The translations under genes were made by a program, and so were the position numbers. Below, piece by piece: positions 33,901 through 46,978 of a stretch of DNA of 64,000 nt (position 1 is its first letter; every line of letters starts with the position of its first letter). The stretch covers positions 930,001 through 994,000 of the forward strand of contig NC_045145.1 of NCBI RefSeq assembly GCF_008831285.2, in the 5' to 3' direction. Under the pieces are notes generated by a model. That model saw only the letters and a list, made by a program, of their open reading frames with translations. It had not been told where the DNA came from and ran no database searches. The DNA is from Nymphaea colorata (Eukaryota > Streptophyta > Magnoliopsida > Nymphaeales > Nymphaeaceae).

Positions 33901-34189
33901 AAAATTCAGAAAAGAAAAAGTGACTCTTTGAACTTTGATTCGAAGCATTATTTTATTATTTTTTTGTTTGTCCTCAATGATGACAATCTATGGATTCACC
34001 TATATAAACCCGGCTAAGGTTGCAAAATGAGAGCTTGAATATTGCTTGTGAATAATTCGAGGAATATCACAGGTATTTTCAATTGCTGTTAAAGCATGAA
34101 TTTTTCCTTAGTGAACAGTACAAGAAAAGGTTTGTTTGCCGACGTCAGTTTGAGTGGAAAATTCATGCCACTAAACAAGGTCATGGTGA
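30986..34189. other. No gene recognised
   Basis: AT-rich intergenic sequence with a (TC)n tract near 32,012-32,040. Short open stretches at 31.0-31.6, 31.9-32.15, 33.33-33.56 and 33.83-34.02 kb show no known domains. Confidence 0.35.
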
Positions 34190-34750
34190 TAACATGTGAG
34201 TACTTTCTTCTTTCACTAAGTTGTAGGATGAAATGACTTTCTTTGTTTCTTCAAATATTTTCACAAAACTTTTTAAAACTCAGTTTGAGAAAAATATGAA
34301 AATTTTATAACTTATTTTGGAGGATAATTCATCTTAGGTCAATTTCAAAATTACCTTAAAATTGAAGAAATTGTTCACAAGAAACACATGGTTGTACTCA
34401 ACAAAATGGGCATGTAGAAGTAAAATACAAGCACATAATGCAAACTCTTTGAGAATTTTTATTTGATGTTTAGAACATCCTTGTGTCTTACTTGGGTATA
34501 CCAAAATCAAACAAATATAGTTGTTGTTATCCCTAGAATAGCAAAGTATATGTTTCTTAATGATAGTTTTCTTGGTAAGGGAAAAATTTATGATGATGTT
34601 CCTAAAGAAGACAATGAATATGTATTTCTTTACAAAGAAGATGCTTTAGCTAGAATTATGATGATAGATGTACAATCTGATATGCCTAGTCTTTATACTC
34701 TTGAACTATACAACCTCTGTAATAAATCCACTGACCTTAATTCCCCTTAG
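34190..34750 (+). mobile_element. Ty1/copia integrase relic
   Basis: In broken frames the plus strand resembles the copia integrase core: FTKLFKTQFEKNMKIL, EDNSS where RxDNGGEF is expected, then GCTQQNGHVEVKYKHIMQTL (family pattern TPQQNGVAERKNRHL). An open stretch of 95 codons follows (34,463-34,750) containing FLNDSFLGKGKIYDDVP, without a clear RT. No LTRs were identified. Assignment rests mainly on the QQNG motif. Confidence 0.5.
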
Positions 34751-35822
34751 GTCATTATCTATTCCACAGGAAGTCAAGAAGCTAGTAAAGATGTCAACAG
34801 CCCACCTGAAAAGACCATTGAGATAAAAAAAGGTCTAGTACACCTATAGGCAGCTTCTAACTACATCATATCAATCATTTTCTTCTCAGCATGGGACATG
34901 CCAGACTACTATCTCATTTTATCCTATGAGTCTTAGAATGAACTTGCCTGGTTCATAATCAATAATATGATGAGTCATAGACTACTCAGAACTTCTCTCC
35001 ATCAACTAAGATGACATTAATTAGGGTTCTAGTAAATTTCTATTAAAGGTTGGACATATACCAAATTGAGTTAGAATTGCTTTTTTAATAAGAATTAAAT
35101 GTAGAAGTTTATATGAATCTCCCTCTTCGGGAAAAACATTCTATGGTAAAATTCTTCATCTGAGGAAAGTTTTATAGTGTAATGTGAACTCCTATGTTTT
35201 CCTTTAACAAATTTAAGTTATTTGTTACATCTCTAAATTTTAAAATCTTGTTATTCTGATACAACTATATTTTGCTAAGATAAATTTTAAACTTTGTTAT
35301 TCTGATACAACTATATTTTGCTAAGATAAATTTTAAACTTTGTTATTCTTCATTTATATATGTCAATGACATGATTATTACAAGTAGTAGCAAGATGGAC
35401 ATTGTAAATATTTTTATGGCCCTTTTGCTTTTAGACAAAATAAGTTGGTTGGCTTGCCAAAGTTTGAACTTATTGTCATTTTCTTCCCACTACACGATTT
35501 TATTTAATTTTTGTGCACAACAAAGTTGAACAGAAGATAACCCCTATTTGTTTTTCTTTTTTCATTTTTTAATGTCAAAGTAAAGCTTAGAATTAGCTCT
35601 ACTTTATACTTTTTTCTATAGAATTTTGTGACTTTTTTTTTATTTGGTCTACATTTGGATAAATCCAGCTGAAGTTGGTTCTGTTGATTATCATTTTTAG
35701 GTTTTGATAATGCACATACTTCACAATCCAAGAGGTATCGATCATTTTGTAGTGGTTCAATCTGCTTTCAAGCTTATTATTTTTGCTTTCGGTTGAACAT
35801 TAATCTTTAACAACTCATTTAG
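34751..35822. other. No gene recognised
   Basis: AT-rich; may include more of the copia relic. Contains the 46-bp duplication below. Confidence 0.35.
35248..35345 (+). repeat. 46-bp tandem repeat, just over two copies
   Basis: TTGTTATTCTGATACAAC... is repeated with 46-base spacing (starting near 35,248 and 35,294) and identical over the unit, with a third partial start at about 35,340. Confidence 0.9.
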
Positions 35823-36193
<371 letters not shown>

Positions 36194-36285
36194 GTAATCA
36201 TGTGTTTATGCATTACATATTTTAGCTACGTGAAGTTACTCATTCATCATTGTAAGTTGTAACATTTTTTGTTATTATCTTTTAG

Positions 36286-36640
36286 GCATGGGTACAGATG
36301 GAGAAAATGAGGAGAGAGAAACTTCCTAAACCTTTTGAAGCCAGAAGAATGCATGCAAACTTTGATTTGACTGATGATCAAGAATGCTTTTTATGTTTTT
36401 GTGATTCACATCTCTCGATTGGTTGTGAATGTTCATGGAACCGCTTCTCATGCTTAGATCATGCGAAGCTACTCTGCTAATATGGTCCAAGAAAAAGATA
36501 TTTCCTCTTCCATTACGATTTGGATGAATTGCATACCCTTGTAAAAGCTTTAGAAGGAAATCTGACCGCTCTGTACATTGGGCAACTGGAAAGTTGTCCA
36601 TTGATGGTTTATCCATGACAACACCCGGAACTCATCTTGT
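36286..36640 (+). pseudogene. JMJ14-like exon: C5HC2 zinc finger
   Basis: After a tttAG acceptor: AWVQMEKMRREKLPKPFEAR, FDLTDDQECFLCFCDSHLS, CECSWNRFSCLDHAKLLC, a stop, then RYFLFHYDLDELHTLVKALEG and, one frame over, WATGKLSIDGLSM. Cys and His spacing (C..C......C.C....C..H...LC) is the C5HC2 finger that follows JmjC in KDM5-type enzymes. One nonsense codon and one frameshift are visible. Splicing from the previous exon (KAVK-AWVQME) matches the family (KKRVQME). Confidence 0.87.
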
Positions 36641-37980
36641 TTGAAGCCAGAAACAAGTTGCAGTAGTTTCACGAAATCAGGGGAAACATGCTTGGAACTC
36701 TTGCCACCACACAATCAAAGATTGCAGGTAAGTTAGAGCCTGAAGTTGGACTTCTTGGGTGGGCATTCAGTTGACTCAATTGCAACTGATAGCCTTTCTT
36801 CAGAAGTGGAAAATAAGAAATCAATGCACTGAAATATCCTTCAAAGGAAGGATCAACTTCTAGTGCAAAGAGTCCAAAAGTCCTTGACATGAACGAAGCA
36901 TGCAAATCTCAGGAAAATGGTTGTGATACTTCAAGAGCCTTTCAATCAATTTCAGTAGAAAATAGCCACATGGCTTCATATCTTGTCAAGAAACTACACA
37001 TTATGAATTCTTTGGAATTTCCATCAACCACCTACTCTGATAAGTTATTTCAGATTTGTTTCGGTCATCAAGAGTTGAATCTTGGAATGCTTTCACACAT
37101 TAAGGATGACACTTCTGCAGGTTCAGGGACTAAGGTTAATGCATGCAAAAATTTCCCCGATCTAGGTAGGGAAGGACCTCTTTTAAAGCATAAAAGGAGC
37201 ACTCCAGATGGATCATGTATTTCTGGAGAGGAGGATAAGAATGTTGTTCACGACCCGAAACAGCAGAAATTGCAAAGCAACAGTTCATCTAATGCAGAGA
37301 GCGATAGAAGTAGGCATAGATATAAGGTCAATGAAAAGCAGCTTTCGTTGTCTGAGGATATATACCTCAATAGCTATTAAGCATAAAATGCATGTCTGCA
37401 CCTGAGAGCAATGTATCTAATGCTAAAGGGGAAAAAGGTTAGAGTGCTGAAATATTCATTAAATTGAAAGAGCATCGTAAAACCATCGATATAGCTTATT
37501 CCCAAGAGGAGGATAGTCCATGCTGGGAGCATGTTTCAATGAATGCAAAATCCAGTTCACTTCTTATAGATGGCAGTCTTTGAGAAGGTGCATGTTGTAA
37601 AGCAAAAAAACTCTTTGGAGTCAATCTGCAGCTTTTGAATCCATCTTCTTGTGAATCATTAGATAAAGTGCATATCAAAGAAACTACTTCATGCACATGT
37701 ACTATAATGAATGAAAACAAATCCAATTCAACTGTGGTGTGTGTCCAGCCTCTGGATCGGATACCTGTACCTTCCATATTGAAAAAGTCATTGCATGAAC
37801 CTGTGCCAATAGAAATTGGCTCTATTGTTCCTCGAAAGCTATGGTGCAGTAAGGAAGCCATATTTCCTAAAGGTCTCCTTATGTGTTTCTTGTGCTCCAA
37901 TGATGTCCTTGGTTCACCTTTTGAGTTAATATATGTTGATGATAAAGGGTCACTGTTGCCAACTTTCTGTAGGATATAAG
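36641..37980 (+). pseudogene. JMJ14-like variable linker and FYRN region
   Basis: 36,889-37,380 is open for 163 codons (CKSQENGCDTSRAFQSIS..., serine/lysine-rich), fitting the poorly conserved linker. 37,635-37,979 is open for 114 codons and contains VPIEIGSIVPRKLWCSKEAIFPKG, the start of the FYRN domain (family: F.SV..GKLWC.KQAIFPKG). The FFxVLDP and YISEV parts are not clear, so FYRN is damaged. Confidence 0.75.
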
Positions 37981-38627
37981 AGTTGTGTCATGTTCTTTGA
38001 TATACTTGATACAACACAAATTTGTAGCTATACCTCGAAAGTATTTGATGTTGGGCTGCTTGGGCTCATGTTTAAGTAAGCTGGCAACTTATTTGATTGC
38101 TAAACTAATTAAGGCATCACATTTTTAAGGCTTATCACTAAGGAAATGGTGGACATTGTCTTCTTAACCTTTAATGGAGTTATCTATGGGAACCACTTTT
38201 TCTATGTTCACAATGAGAGCACCATATACCAGCTTAGTTGCAATGCTTGACATGTTCACAGACTCATCCAAGCTATTGAATCTGTATTCAGGTTTGGAAT
38301 TGGGAGTAACTATTCAAAGTAGCAGCTCTGTATTTATCCAACTGCCCATGATTCTATAAATAATTTTGTTAGGTAAACCTTATCCCTTCATTAATTATAC
38401 CAAGTTTGGATAGAACCCAGCTCTTTTTTGGCTAGACCAATGGAAGCTTGAATCTGAATGTATTTGTTTGATTAATTAGGCCACTGATTTTCATCAAGAT
38501 TTTCCTTCCTTTCTCAAGTTCCATGTCCTATATTTTGACTGCCATAACCCTATTTAGGTAAACATTATTTTGATTACTGTTGGTGGTCGTTCTTGAAATT
38601 TATATACCTGTGAATGTAATATGACAG
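37981..38627 (+). other. Intronic sequence of the JMJ14-like pseudogene
   Basis: Between the FYRN and FYRC exons. A short open stretch at 38,174-38,359 has no recognised match. Confidence 0.4.
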
Positions 38628-38825
38628 GTTACAGTTGAGGACAATCCAACTGAAGTCTTTATGCATGCTTCTCCTAGAAAGTGCTGGGACTTGGTGTGTC
38701 AGAGGCTTAATGTAGAAATAGAAAAGTTACAAGGCCTCGAAGTGCAGAACCTGCCACCATTGCAACTCCCGGGAAGTCTTGATGGACTTAAGATGTTTGG
38801 ATTTTCTTCCTTGCAAATTATTGAG
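38628..38825 (+). pseudogene. JMJ14-like exon: FYRC domain, intact
   Basis: 198 bases (66 codons) with no lesion, between an atgacAG acceptor and a GTAAGA donor: VTVEDNPTEVFMHASPRKCW, VCQRLNVEIEKLQ, LPPLQLPGSLDGLKMFGFSS. This is the FYRC half of the FYRN/FYRC module, which in JMJ14 contacts NAC050/052 transcription factors. The final exon (usually ..QAIEALDP) was not found downstream. The intact state of this exon contrasts with the broken ones before it. Confidence 0.87.
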
Positions 38826-41800
38826 GTAAGAATGTCTTCATTCTTCTTTTACTGTAGCTTGAAGGATGGAAAGTGCAATATGGAAATTATCAATGACATC
38901 TGTATAGGCCATTGGGTAAAGTTTAGCTTAGTGCTTTGTCTGTATGGCCAGAGCAGGATTTTTATAGCTGTTATTCTTCCCCCAAGGCCAAATATAATGC
39001 TCGCAATTTATTGGGTTCATTGTTACTTTGACTTCATCAGTAAATACCAAATCCATATAAAAATGGGTAGCTAGAGGTAGATACAAGTAACCATACCTAT
39101 GCTCCATGTGTTGAAATATCCAATCGTTTTCCATGGATGGTGTTCCTTTGAATACATGGGACGTATCAGTCTGTCACCTTATTTTTAAAATTCTTGAATT
39201 AAAGAATAATTCAAACTAATTTCATTGATTTTAGATATGACAAAAGAAGAAACATGATAATTATTAGCCTTGCATCGTATTGGCAAGATGGCCGATTCAA
39301 CAAACATCCGCTGATGTGGAAGGATATTAATAATTAACAACACTGACCCACGTTCTTCGACCTTAATTTATCATGTCAAGTGATAGAAATATACTTTTTA
39401 CAAAATGTATTTTACATAGTTTAAAATTTTAATCATTTCAATGTAGAACAAAGAAAATCAATGATATAATAACTTAGTGGATCATCAAAAAAAGGAAAAT
39501 TAAAAATATGGAATTAAAATGATTCGTAATTTTATTTATAAAAAATGAATTGATTCAAAGTGAAAAAAATGTGTTAAGTATGCCAACACCATCACATTCT
39601 GTAAAAAGACAGGAGAATTTGGAAAACACCATTTAATTTCTCCTAAATAATTTTGCGGTTGCCTATTTATTAAAAATATTCTCTGGATCAAATGTTTGTC
39701 AGTAATTATGTGTCAAACACGTTCATTTATTGCATTTGACAAAAAACTAAAGCAAAGCATTTTCAAGAAAAAACGTTTTTGGTGCTTTAAATAAATTCCA
39801 AAAAAATTCATTTCCAAGCCTACCTTTTCTATAATTTTAAAAGTGGACCACATCATATTTTTTTAAATAACATGCTTTCGTAAAACTATCAATGCGGATT
39901 CAATCCACATCACTAATATGGGGAGCCAAGCTGATTTCTTGTTTTAATATGATCCTCTTATCACAAAATTACTTTTTATGACTTCAGCTAACATTTCACT
40001 TTTTAAAATAGGAATTTTACTTCCTGCCTTCATTTTCCGTTTAAATTAAAAAACACAGTCCTTAGATAAATTGCAATAAGATTGTATTAGTTTGAAATCG
40101 TAAGCAAAAAGAAGACCCCAACAAAGAATCTACAAATAAGTTTGTGTTATTACTATAAAAAGGTACGGAAGCCAATTACCGTGAATCATGAATTGCATCA
40201 TATTTTCATAGTCAAAACTTTGTTCAAAATAGAAGGAATTTAGTTCAAATTAGATCCACATGAGAAACCTTAGGTGTGTTTGATTACTTTGGATCTCGGA
40301 GCCTTGAGGTGCTTCAACTGCGGTATATGTAGAAGAAGCTGGTACAGAACTGGCGGAAGGGCCTATCAAATCATCCCTCCCTTGCAGCTTGGATGATCGG
40401 CTTTCCTGTACCTATCGCATAGTCGTTTCCCGAGCAGATAGCACGCACCACCTGCAAAGAAAAAATAGAACATGACTTGGGAACTCAAGTCCCTTCATTC
40501 GGAGGTAACCACAGACTCGAGAATCACTCGTGCCGGCTCGAATTCCTAAAGAATTGCTATTTTGTTTTGTCTTTTCAAAAGTACTAGTGACATACAATTT
40601 TTGGTATCCAGCACTAGATCTGGTTGAAGAAGCACTAGTTACCCAGTACTTTCCAATGCTACAAGGCTACGAGAGGACCGATCGAAAATGACCGAACAGT
40701 TTTCAGGTCTCTTCCATGAATGGAAAAAGATGGTGAGTGGATTCCACGTGCTCAACCGGAGACCTGCGTCAGAGAAAGGTCCTTTTGGCAGAGAAAGATG
40801 TATCGCCGGAAACTTCGATGAAGAGCTTGAAACAAAAACATTGCATTGGAACCTCTCCACAGCTCCCGTTCTCCGAAGATCAAAATTGGGGTTCCCAATG
40901 CTTGGCTTCCGAACAAAGGCTTTGAAGACATAGATTCAAGACAAGTTTTCGTGGAAGGCCCGGGCTGCGTTAGAGGGGTTTTCTGTTTCGCAAAGTGGTC
41001 AAAGACAGAGGGCAGCATTTTCTTCTCTTCCGAGAACTTCTGGATCGAAGTCAAGCACGAGAGGTATCAAACTTTCCTGCATGAGCTACTGCTCAAGTAA
41101 CGGGATTGGATAGTCTCATTGGTCTGTTGGGTCGGAAGGTCTTGCTTCCTATTTGTTAATTAATTTCTGGTCCACGACTTCGGGCAGATAAAGCAGCTAC
41201 TAAAGCTATGCCTGTCAATCGAGTAGGTGATTTTGGATAGTTTTGAACTACCGCAGACTTGTTTCATAGCTCTCAGCCAGACAAATGATGATTGAGACGA
41301 GATTCGGCCATGGTTGGATCTACTCAGAAGATCCACGACAAAACAAACCGTGCATCTCTAATCCACAAATTTCAAATCTGTGTGGAGTGAATCCATGGAT
41401 TAGAAATCGAGCCACCCCCATCTGATCACTTGCGCGATCTAACATTATGACCCATCTCCTACCATGGCCCTTTCTCTCCACCTAAAACCAACTAGAAGAT
41501 ATGATTCTCAAAATCTTTCAAAAAGCAATTGTAACTATCGACTGTCCATGGCCCTTTCTCTCCACCAAAGAACACTACGAAAATAAACTGTTGGCAATGC
41601 AATGGTTTCAGAAATAGCTTTTTGAGAGAGAGAAAAGAGAGATGTTGAAGCTCAGTCGATGGAGATGAGAGCTCCAATCCCTCTTTAGACACTACCTTTA
41701 ACACTCCTAAGTGCAGGGAACTTCAACACTTTTGATGAGCCTGAGGATTTCAAGAAAGAGAAATAAAAACCATCGGCACTGTTGATGATTTCAGACAGAG

Positions 41801-41950
41801 AGGAGAGAAGGAGAGGGAGGGAGGGAGAGGTATACAGGGGGGAGAGGGAGAGGGATAGAGGGAGGGAGGGAGGTGACTTGTCTGACCATCTCCGAGTATA
41901 TCTGCAGACACTTGAAAAGAGAGAACTCACCCACAAAAGATGCCCTTCCT
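38826..41950. other. No gene recognised
   Basis: AT-rich to 40.3 kb. From 40,640 to 41,100 both strands carry 60-100-codon open stretches of more even base composition (for example 40,688-40,933 and 40,752-41,054), possibly an old coding or transposon segment; no motif recognised. 41,800-41,880 is GGGAGA-rich. Confidence 0.35.
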
Positions 41951-42800
41951 CTGTGATGATGAAGAAGATCAGTAAAAAAAAAAAAAAACAGCCACCACCA
42001 GTGAAAAGAGAGAGCTCAGCCATAGAAGTTGCTCTTTGCTTATGATGACGAGGAGATCGGGAAAAAAAAAATGACACTGCCATGGTCAGGTCCGAGAGAG
42101 AGAGAGAGACGAGGATGCAAGCTTTGCATTACCAAACAGGTTTATAGAGGGTGAACAACGAGCTGAGCATGGCTCGTTAAACCTCGACTCAAAATCGAGT
42201 TTGAGCCAACTATTTTAACAAACGAGCCAAACTCGAGCTCATTTTTCAACTCTTTTTTTAGTCAAGCCGAGTTCAAATTCATTGAACTCGAATATTTTAA
42301 GCTCGACTCGCCTCGAGCAAAAGTAGTAGTTATTCTGTTTTTTCCATTTCACATTTCATGCCATCTCGTGGTTCTCTCTCTTCTCTTTCTCCCTCTCTCT
42401 AACTCTAAGCCGAGGGTCGCTCATTGGAGCTAGGGTTTCTTCAAAACCCATGCTCCAACAAACGTGGATTCAGAACACCTTCGCTCACAGCGAGTGAGGG
42501 ATGAAACCCTCATTCACTCGAGCTTGGAATCTAAAACCCTCATTCGCTGGAGCAAGGGTTTCTTTCTTCAAAACCTTGCTCCAACAAGCAGGGTTTCAAA
42601 ACACCCGCATTCGCAACGAGTGAGGGTTGAAACCCTTGCTCAGCAAAGTAAAGGGTTTGAAATCAATCTGAAAACCTCACACAGCAAGGGTTTCAGATTA
42701 ATCAGAAACCCTCGCTCAGCAAAGGGTGGCGCTGGAGCGAGGGCTTTCAGGTTCATGAAGCCCTCATTCCAGCAAGCGATCTGAAACCTTCATTCAGCGC
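41951..42800 (+). repeat. Inverted repeat, copy 1
   Basis: Matches the reverse complement of 63,024-64,000. Shared landmarks in order: GTGATGATGAAGA, an A-run, GATGCAAGCTTTGCATTACC, TTTATAGAGGGTGAACAACG, subterminal GAGCTC/CTCGACTCG motifs, then tandem GAAACCCTCGCTC-type motifs and CTGAAACCTTCATTCAG. The left end may extend further because copy 2 is cut by the window edge. Confidence 0.88.
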
Positions 42801-43075
42801 TGAGCATGAGCGAGAGTTCCTTGAAAACCCAGAACTTAAAATCCAAATATCTCATATGATTTCTCTTTTTCTGCATATACTCTGCTTCATCTATTCCATA
42901 GCAGCAGCATGCTTGCTGCCACATTTTGCCATAGCATATAAACGACACACTTATATACTAGTTAAATGAGCTCGAGCTCTGACACGCTTGATTGAGCTGA
43001 GCTCAAGTTGACATTATATAACTTGATTCGAGCTCGAGTTGTGCAATATGGAAGGCGAGTGGTTTCATGTTCACC
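42147..43075. mobile_element. Probable hAT-like element with CGAGCTC subterminal motifs
   Basis: GGGTGAACAACGAGC near 42,147 and ATGTTCACCC near 43,066-43,075 form short terminal inverted repeats, with CGAGCTCGA-type subterminal motifs at both ends as in the hAT element at 6,592. Flanking octamers (TTTATAGA, ATACTAGA) match at only five of eight positions, so the target duplication is weak. The inside carries an array of SKGF-like repeats read through CCCTCGCTC motifs (42,464-42,784) rather than a transposase. Confidence 0.45.
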
Positions 43076-43739
43076 CATACTAGAAACCACATTTTTGAAA
43101 TCCTTCGATCTAAGATCCAAGTATTAAAAATCAACTCCGGATTCTTAAATCTGAAACTATCAAATGGAACCTAGATTCAAATATGAGCTCAAAATTGCTT
43201 TGCCTAATAAACGGCTGGGAAGAGCAGTCTCTCAATTTGTTCAACAGAATTAAAAGAATGTACAGAAAAAATAACCAACATGGACACCTTTAAGGAGTCG
43301 ACCATTCAACAGAAGAATGCAAATCAATGCAGCAATGCGATACTTTCACTACCTCAAACGCAGGATTGCAATGCACCAGAACAAAAATTTCCTTGAAAAA
43401 AATGATGCCCAGATCCATGAGGCACTTAATCAACCTCTTTCATGCAGTGAAACCATGCATTCCTTCAGCCTATGGGAGCTGCTGAAATGCCAACCACCCC
43501 ATTAAATCATGGTAGGCTACAAAGAATTCCAAATTAGATCTCCTTGGCACCCTAACATAGTCTGACAGGGATATAACAAACTCCAGAATAAAAAACCCCG
43601 CATCCACGCTTTTTCACCCAGTACCCTACCTTATGAGAGTCTCCAATCCATCTGCAGGAAGAGTGTATGATCAGACTGAAACCATCAAATGATGGCTCAG
43701 GATCATGATGAATGCCAGAATCCAACCAAGCCAAAATCT
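43076..43739. other. No gene recognised
   Basis: Short open stretches only (43,317-43,505; 43,552-43,734). Confidence 0.35.
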
Positions 43740-44770
43740 CCTACTTACTCGCCAACCCCCAACACACATTTATCATCAATTGTTTAACAATCTTCCCACA
43801 AAGGTTTGCACTGAACATATTTCTGCACTACATCCCCATCATGGACTCCTTGATTCCTTCATAGCCAGAGCTTCCAGATAAGCTTTGGAAAGCATAAACA
43901 CCATCCCCTTCTAGCTAAATTTAATGCCCCAGCACCAGGAGTCATAAGGACTATCGTAGACTGTTTGAATTTCACCATTACATTAAACTTGCAACCAATG
44001 ACTTTCCTGATGGATCATGCCAAAGACCAATGAATGAACACATGGGCTATCAATTCCTCTTCCTTCTCACAAAGAGGACACCGATTGGCAAGGGGGGACT
44101 TCAAAATTTTCCATGCGATCTTGGGTGAGAGTCCCGCCTTTCAGAGCAATATACGATGTCCACTTTGTGCATTCCATTGAGTCATTTCTATATACTATGG
44201 CTCCCCTCACATCCTCACAATCTTCACTTTAATGCGCTCATATATATACACTCAATTCAGAGTTTCAGACTACTCACGACCGAATCAGACCATAATAAAG
44301 TGTCTCTATTTGTTACCAAACGAACACTCCTCATGGCTAAAGGAATCCAAAGACCCAAAAACCTTCCACATCCCAAGAATTCTATGAGTGAATCACCCCC
44401 ACCAGCTTCTGCTTATAGTTCACAGATGTTGGAGGTTCCAAGCATTGAAAAAATTACCACAGCAGACCCCAACCGAACTGTTCTGGTCAGACGTTAATCA
44501 CTTTCTAAGAGACAAGATGAGAAATTTCTTCCCATCCCCACATGAGACCTGCAACCAAAGGCTATGGTTGCACAAATACTTCTGTCAACACAAGTAGCAC
44601 CATAAGGAGCCCATTAACTTGGCCTTGAGTGTCACCTAGAACATCCAAGCATTATTAAGGCTACTCAAATCTTTCAAACCAGCCCCATCCTCCTGTAAAG
44701 GTAAGCACAGGGAGAACCACCTCACTGCATGATCATGCTTCCCATCTGTTGAATCACCCCAAATGAACCT
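43740..44770 (-). mobile_element. LINE (L1-type) reverse transcriptase C-terminal relic
   Basis: Minus strand reads FIWGDSTDGKHDHAVRW, LPLQEDGAGLKDLSSLNNAW, then QKYLCNHSLW, CGDGKKFLI, and a zinc-binding module KILKSPLANRCPLCEKEEE with HVFIHWSLA (44,085-44,028). These match the thumb/connection region and zf-RVT domain at the C-terminus of plant L1-type RT (FLWGG...W..VCLPK.EGGLG...L...N.A; RCPLC...E...H.FF.CPFA). Frameshifts and stops are frequent; no endonuclease, palm or poly(A) tail was found, so it is an old fragment. Confidence 0.75.
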
Positions 44771-46399
44771 ACTACTGGTTCGCTGGGTGTTGTCTAATTA
44801 GGCCATTAGTTATACCAATTGTCCTAGTTTATAACCTTTCTATAGCATGAACCAAACTGTGCTAAGAGTTGGTTAAAAATGATTATTTTACCCTTCTTAA
44901 ATGGGATATTGAACTGATTCTTCCAAAAGAATTTCAAATATAAGAGCCATGAACTACACCAAAGCAAATCATACATCATAGGTATCTAACTCCATTACCC
45001 ATAGCACTCAAGTCATCATCACATAGAAAATGAACATTTTGCTCCCGATCAACTCATTGTATCCATTTTCTCTGGCTTTGCAAATAACTATAGAAGTCCT
45101 GAGAATTGTATTACTAAGCAATTGGGGTTATTTCCATTTGTATAAGTCAATGGAAACACCCAACCAAGTTTATTAGCTTACATTTGGTCAGAAATGATCT
45201 AGAACTAGGTAATTTCCCTCATTTTTGAATCATTTATTGCCATCAAAACACATGCAGACTTGACCAGACCCACGATAAGATCTCCTCAGCATAAGCATAT
45301 TATCTCCAGCTCCATTTCCATTTTTGAAGTCTCAATTCTAGTGTTAGGACAATCATTTTAAGAAATGATACCTTGTTTTTCCCATTTCCTCATGTATGAT
45401 CATCATTTTCCACTCATTCGAGTGAGTTAGACCAAATTGAGTTACGATCAGATTCTTAAGTGCATGAACTGACTATTCTTGCTTTCAATTCAGTAATTCT
45501 GTTTTAGATTGAGCACACATTGAAGATTTTCAGTCGCTCATGGAGTGTTCATATCTAGACATTGTCATAGTAACTTTTGAACTGATTTGTGAGAGATATG
45601 GAATGCCAATTTTCAATTTGGGAACACAGATTGATTAAAATGTCACTTAATGAGAGCACCAGTGTGCTTAGTGCTCCTACACAAGCTCAAAATCTCTGTT
45701 TCCCATTATACCCTTACCATTTCCATTTACATGTTCAAATACAATTTAGTCAATTTTTGAAAATGTGATTTTCCAAAGGCAAATTGAGTAACCTTTTAGT
45801 GAAATTTGGCATGCCCACAAATTGAACTTCAAAAGCACCTCAGGAAGTCTTTTTAACTCTCAAAAATTTTCACCAAGACCAAATGACCATTTTACCTCAT
45901 ACATGGAGGTTTTGAACTGTGCTTTAAAAAAATGATTTCAAATGTAGGAGCCCACCATAGAAAACCAGGGTCAAACTTACCCTATTTAGACATCTAATAC
46001 CTAGACTAGGATCACCTAAGTTGTCGCAACCATGTCAAATGACCATTTTGTCCTTAATGTAAGAAAATCTTATAAATCTTAGTAATGATTTAAAACAAAC
46101 ATAAATCGGGTAATTCTTAGCTCTACAAGTGTCTAAGAGTAGTTAAAGTCATCTCACTAACCATTTTTACCAGTTTAAGTCAGCTTTCCCTAAGTCAGCT
46201 TACCAGAACTGAGAACTACAATTTTTAGATCGACTATATATCATTAAGTCTAACCAAATTCAGGATAGGTTTGATTTAGTGGAAAACATTTATTATTTTA
46301 CTTACTTTGAGTTACCAAGCTCACATTTGAGTTTCAAAGTTATTTGCAGATTTCCACTAGGCCACTCTCTCACCTATTTAGCATTGTTCGAATTAAGTT
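44771..46399. other. No gene recognised
   Basis: AT-rich sequence without open stretches of note. Confidence 0.4.
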
Positions 46400-46830
46400 A
46401 TAGTGCAACCGAGTTGAGTTAGCTCAAACCAAACTAGAATCATATTTATCATTTATAAATTTATCCTCCCTTAGTTTGGTTTGAGTTCAATTTTGTTCCA
46501 AAGGTCCGAACTTCACTCTCTATTTTGTTTTTAAGGCGTTTGAGCTCAACCTAGTGGAGTGAGCTGAAACCGAGCTAGGATCATGTTTATCATGTATAAA
46601 ATCTATTTTCTTTTAGTTTGGTTTGAGTTCATTTATAAATCCATATTACTTCATTTTAGTTTGGAAGGTCCTAAAGTTCATTTTCTTTCTCTCTCTCTCT
46701 TGGATTTAAGCTGAATTTGACCTCAACCTGATAGAGTGAGCTATAATTGAGCCAAAATTGTATTTATCATGTATGAATCTATCTTTTCTTAGTTTTTGGG
46801 TTTGAGTTTATTCATACCCAATTTGAGTTC
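46400..46830 (+). repeat. Degenerate tandem repeat, period about 150-180 bp
   Basis: Three diverged units, each with GAGT.AGCT....CC.A.CTAG followed by TTTATCAT.TAT...TCTAT and TTAGTTTGGTTTGAGTT, centred near 46,412, 46,557 and 46,734. Divergence is high, so the duplication is old. Confidence 0.6.
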
Positions 46831-46861
46831 AATTCAGTATTGAAGGTCCGGAACTCATTCA

Positions 46862-46978
46862 TAATACTTGCTACACTCTGTAAACATCTATCAAGCTTAA
46901 TTCAGTTAACTCAAAGCAAAACTTTCTGATCTTTCAACATATCCTTACCAGTAATACTTGCTACACTCTGTAAACATT
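46862..46978 (+). repeat. Short direct repeat, 90-bp spacing
   Basis: AATACTTGCTACACTCTGTA (then AACAT) occurs near 46,862 and again near 46,952, identical over about 25 bases. Confidence 0.85.

Noticed and set aside
42464-42784. 106-codon frame with SKGF repeats as a real protein gene
   Set aside because: It is read through a degenerate AAGGGTTTC/CCCTCGCTC DNA array; similarity to the 63-kb copy follows from shared DNA, so coding is not shown.
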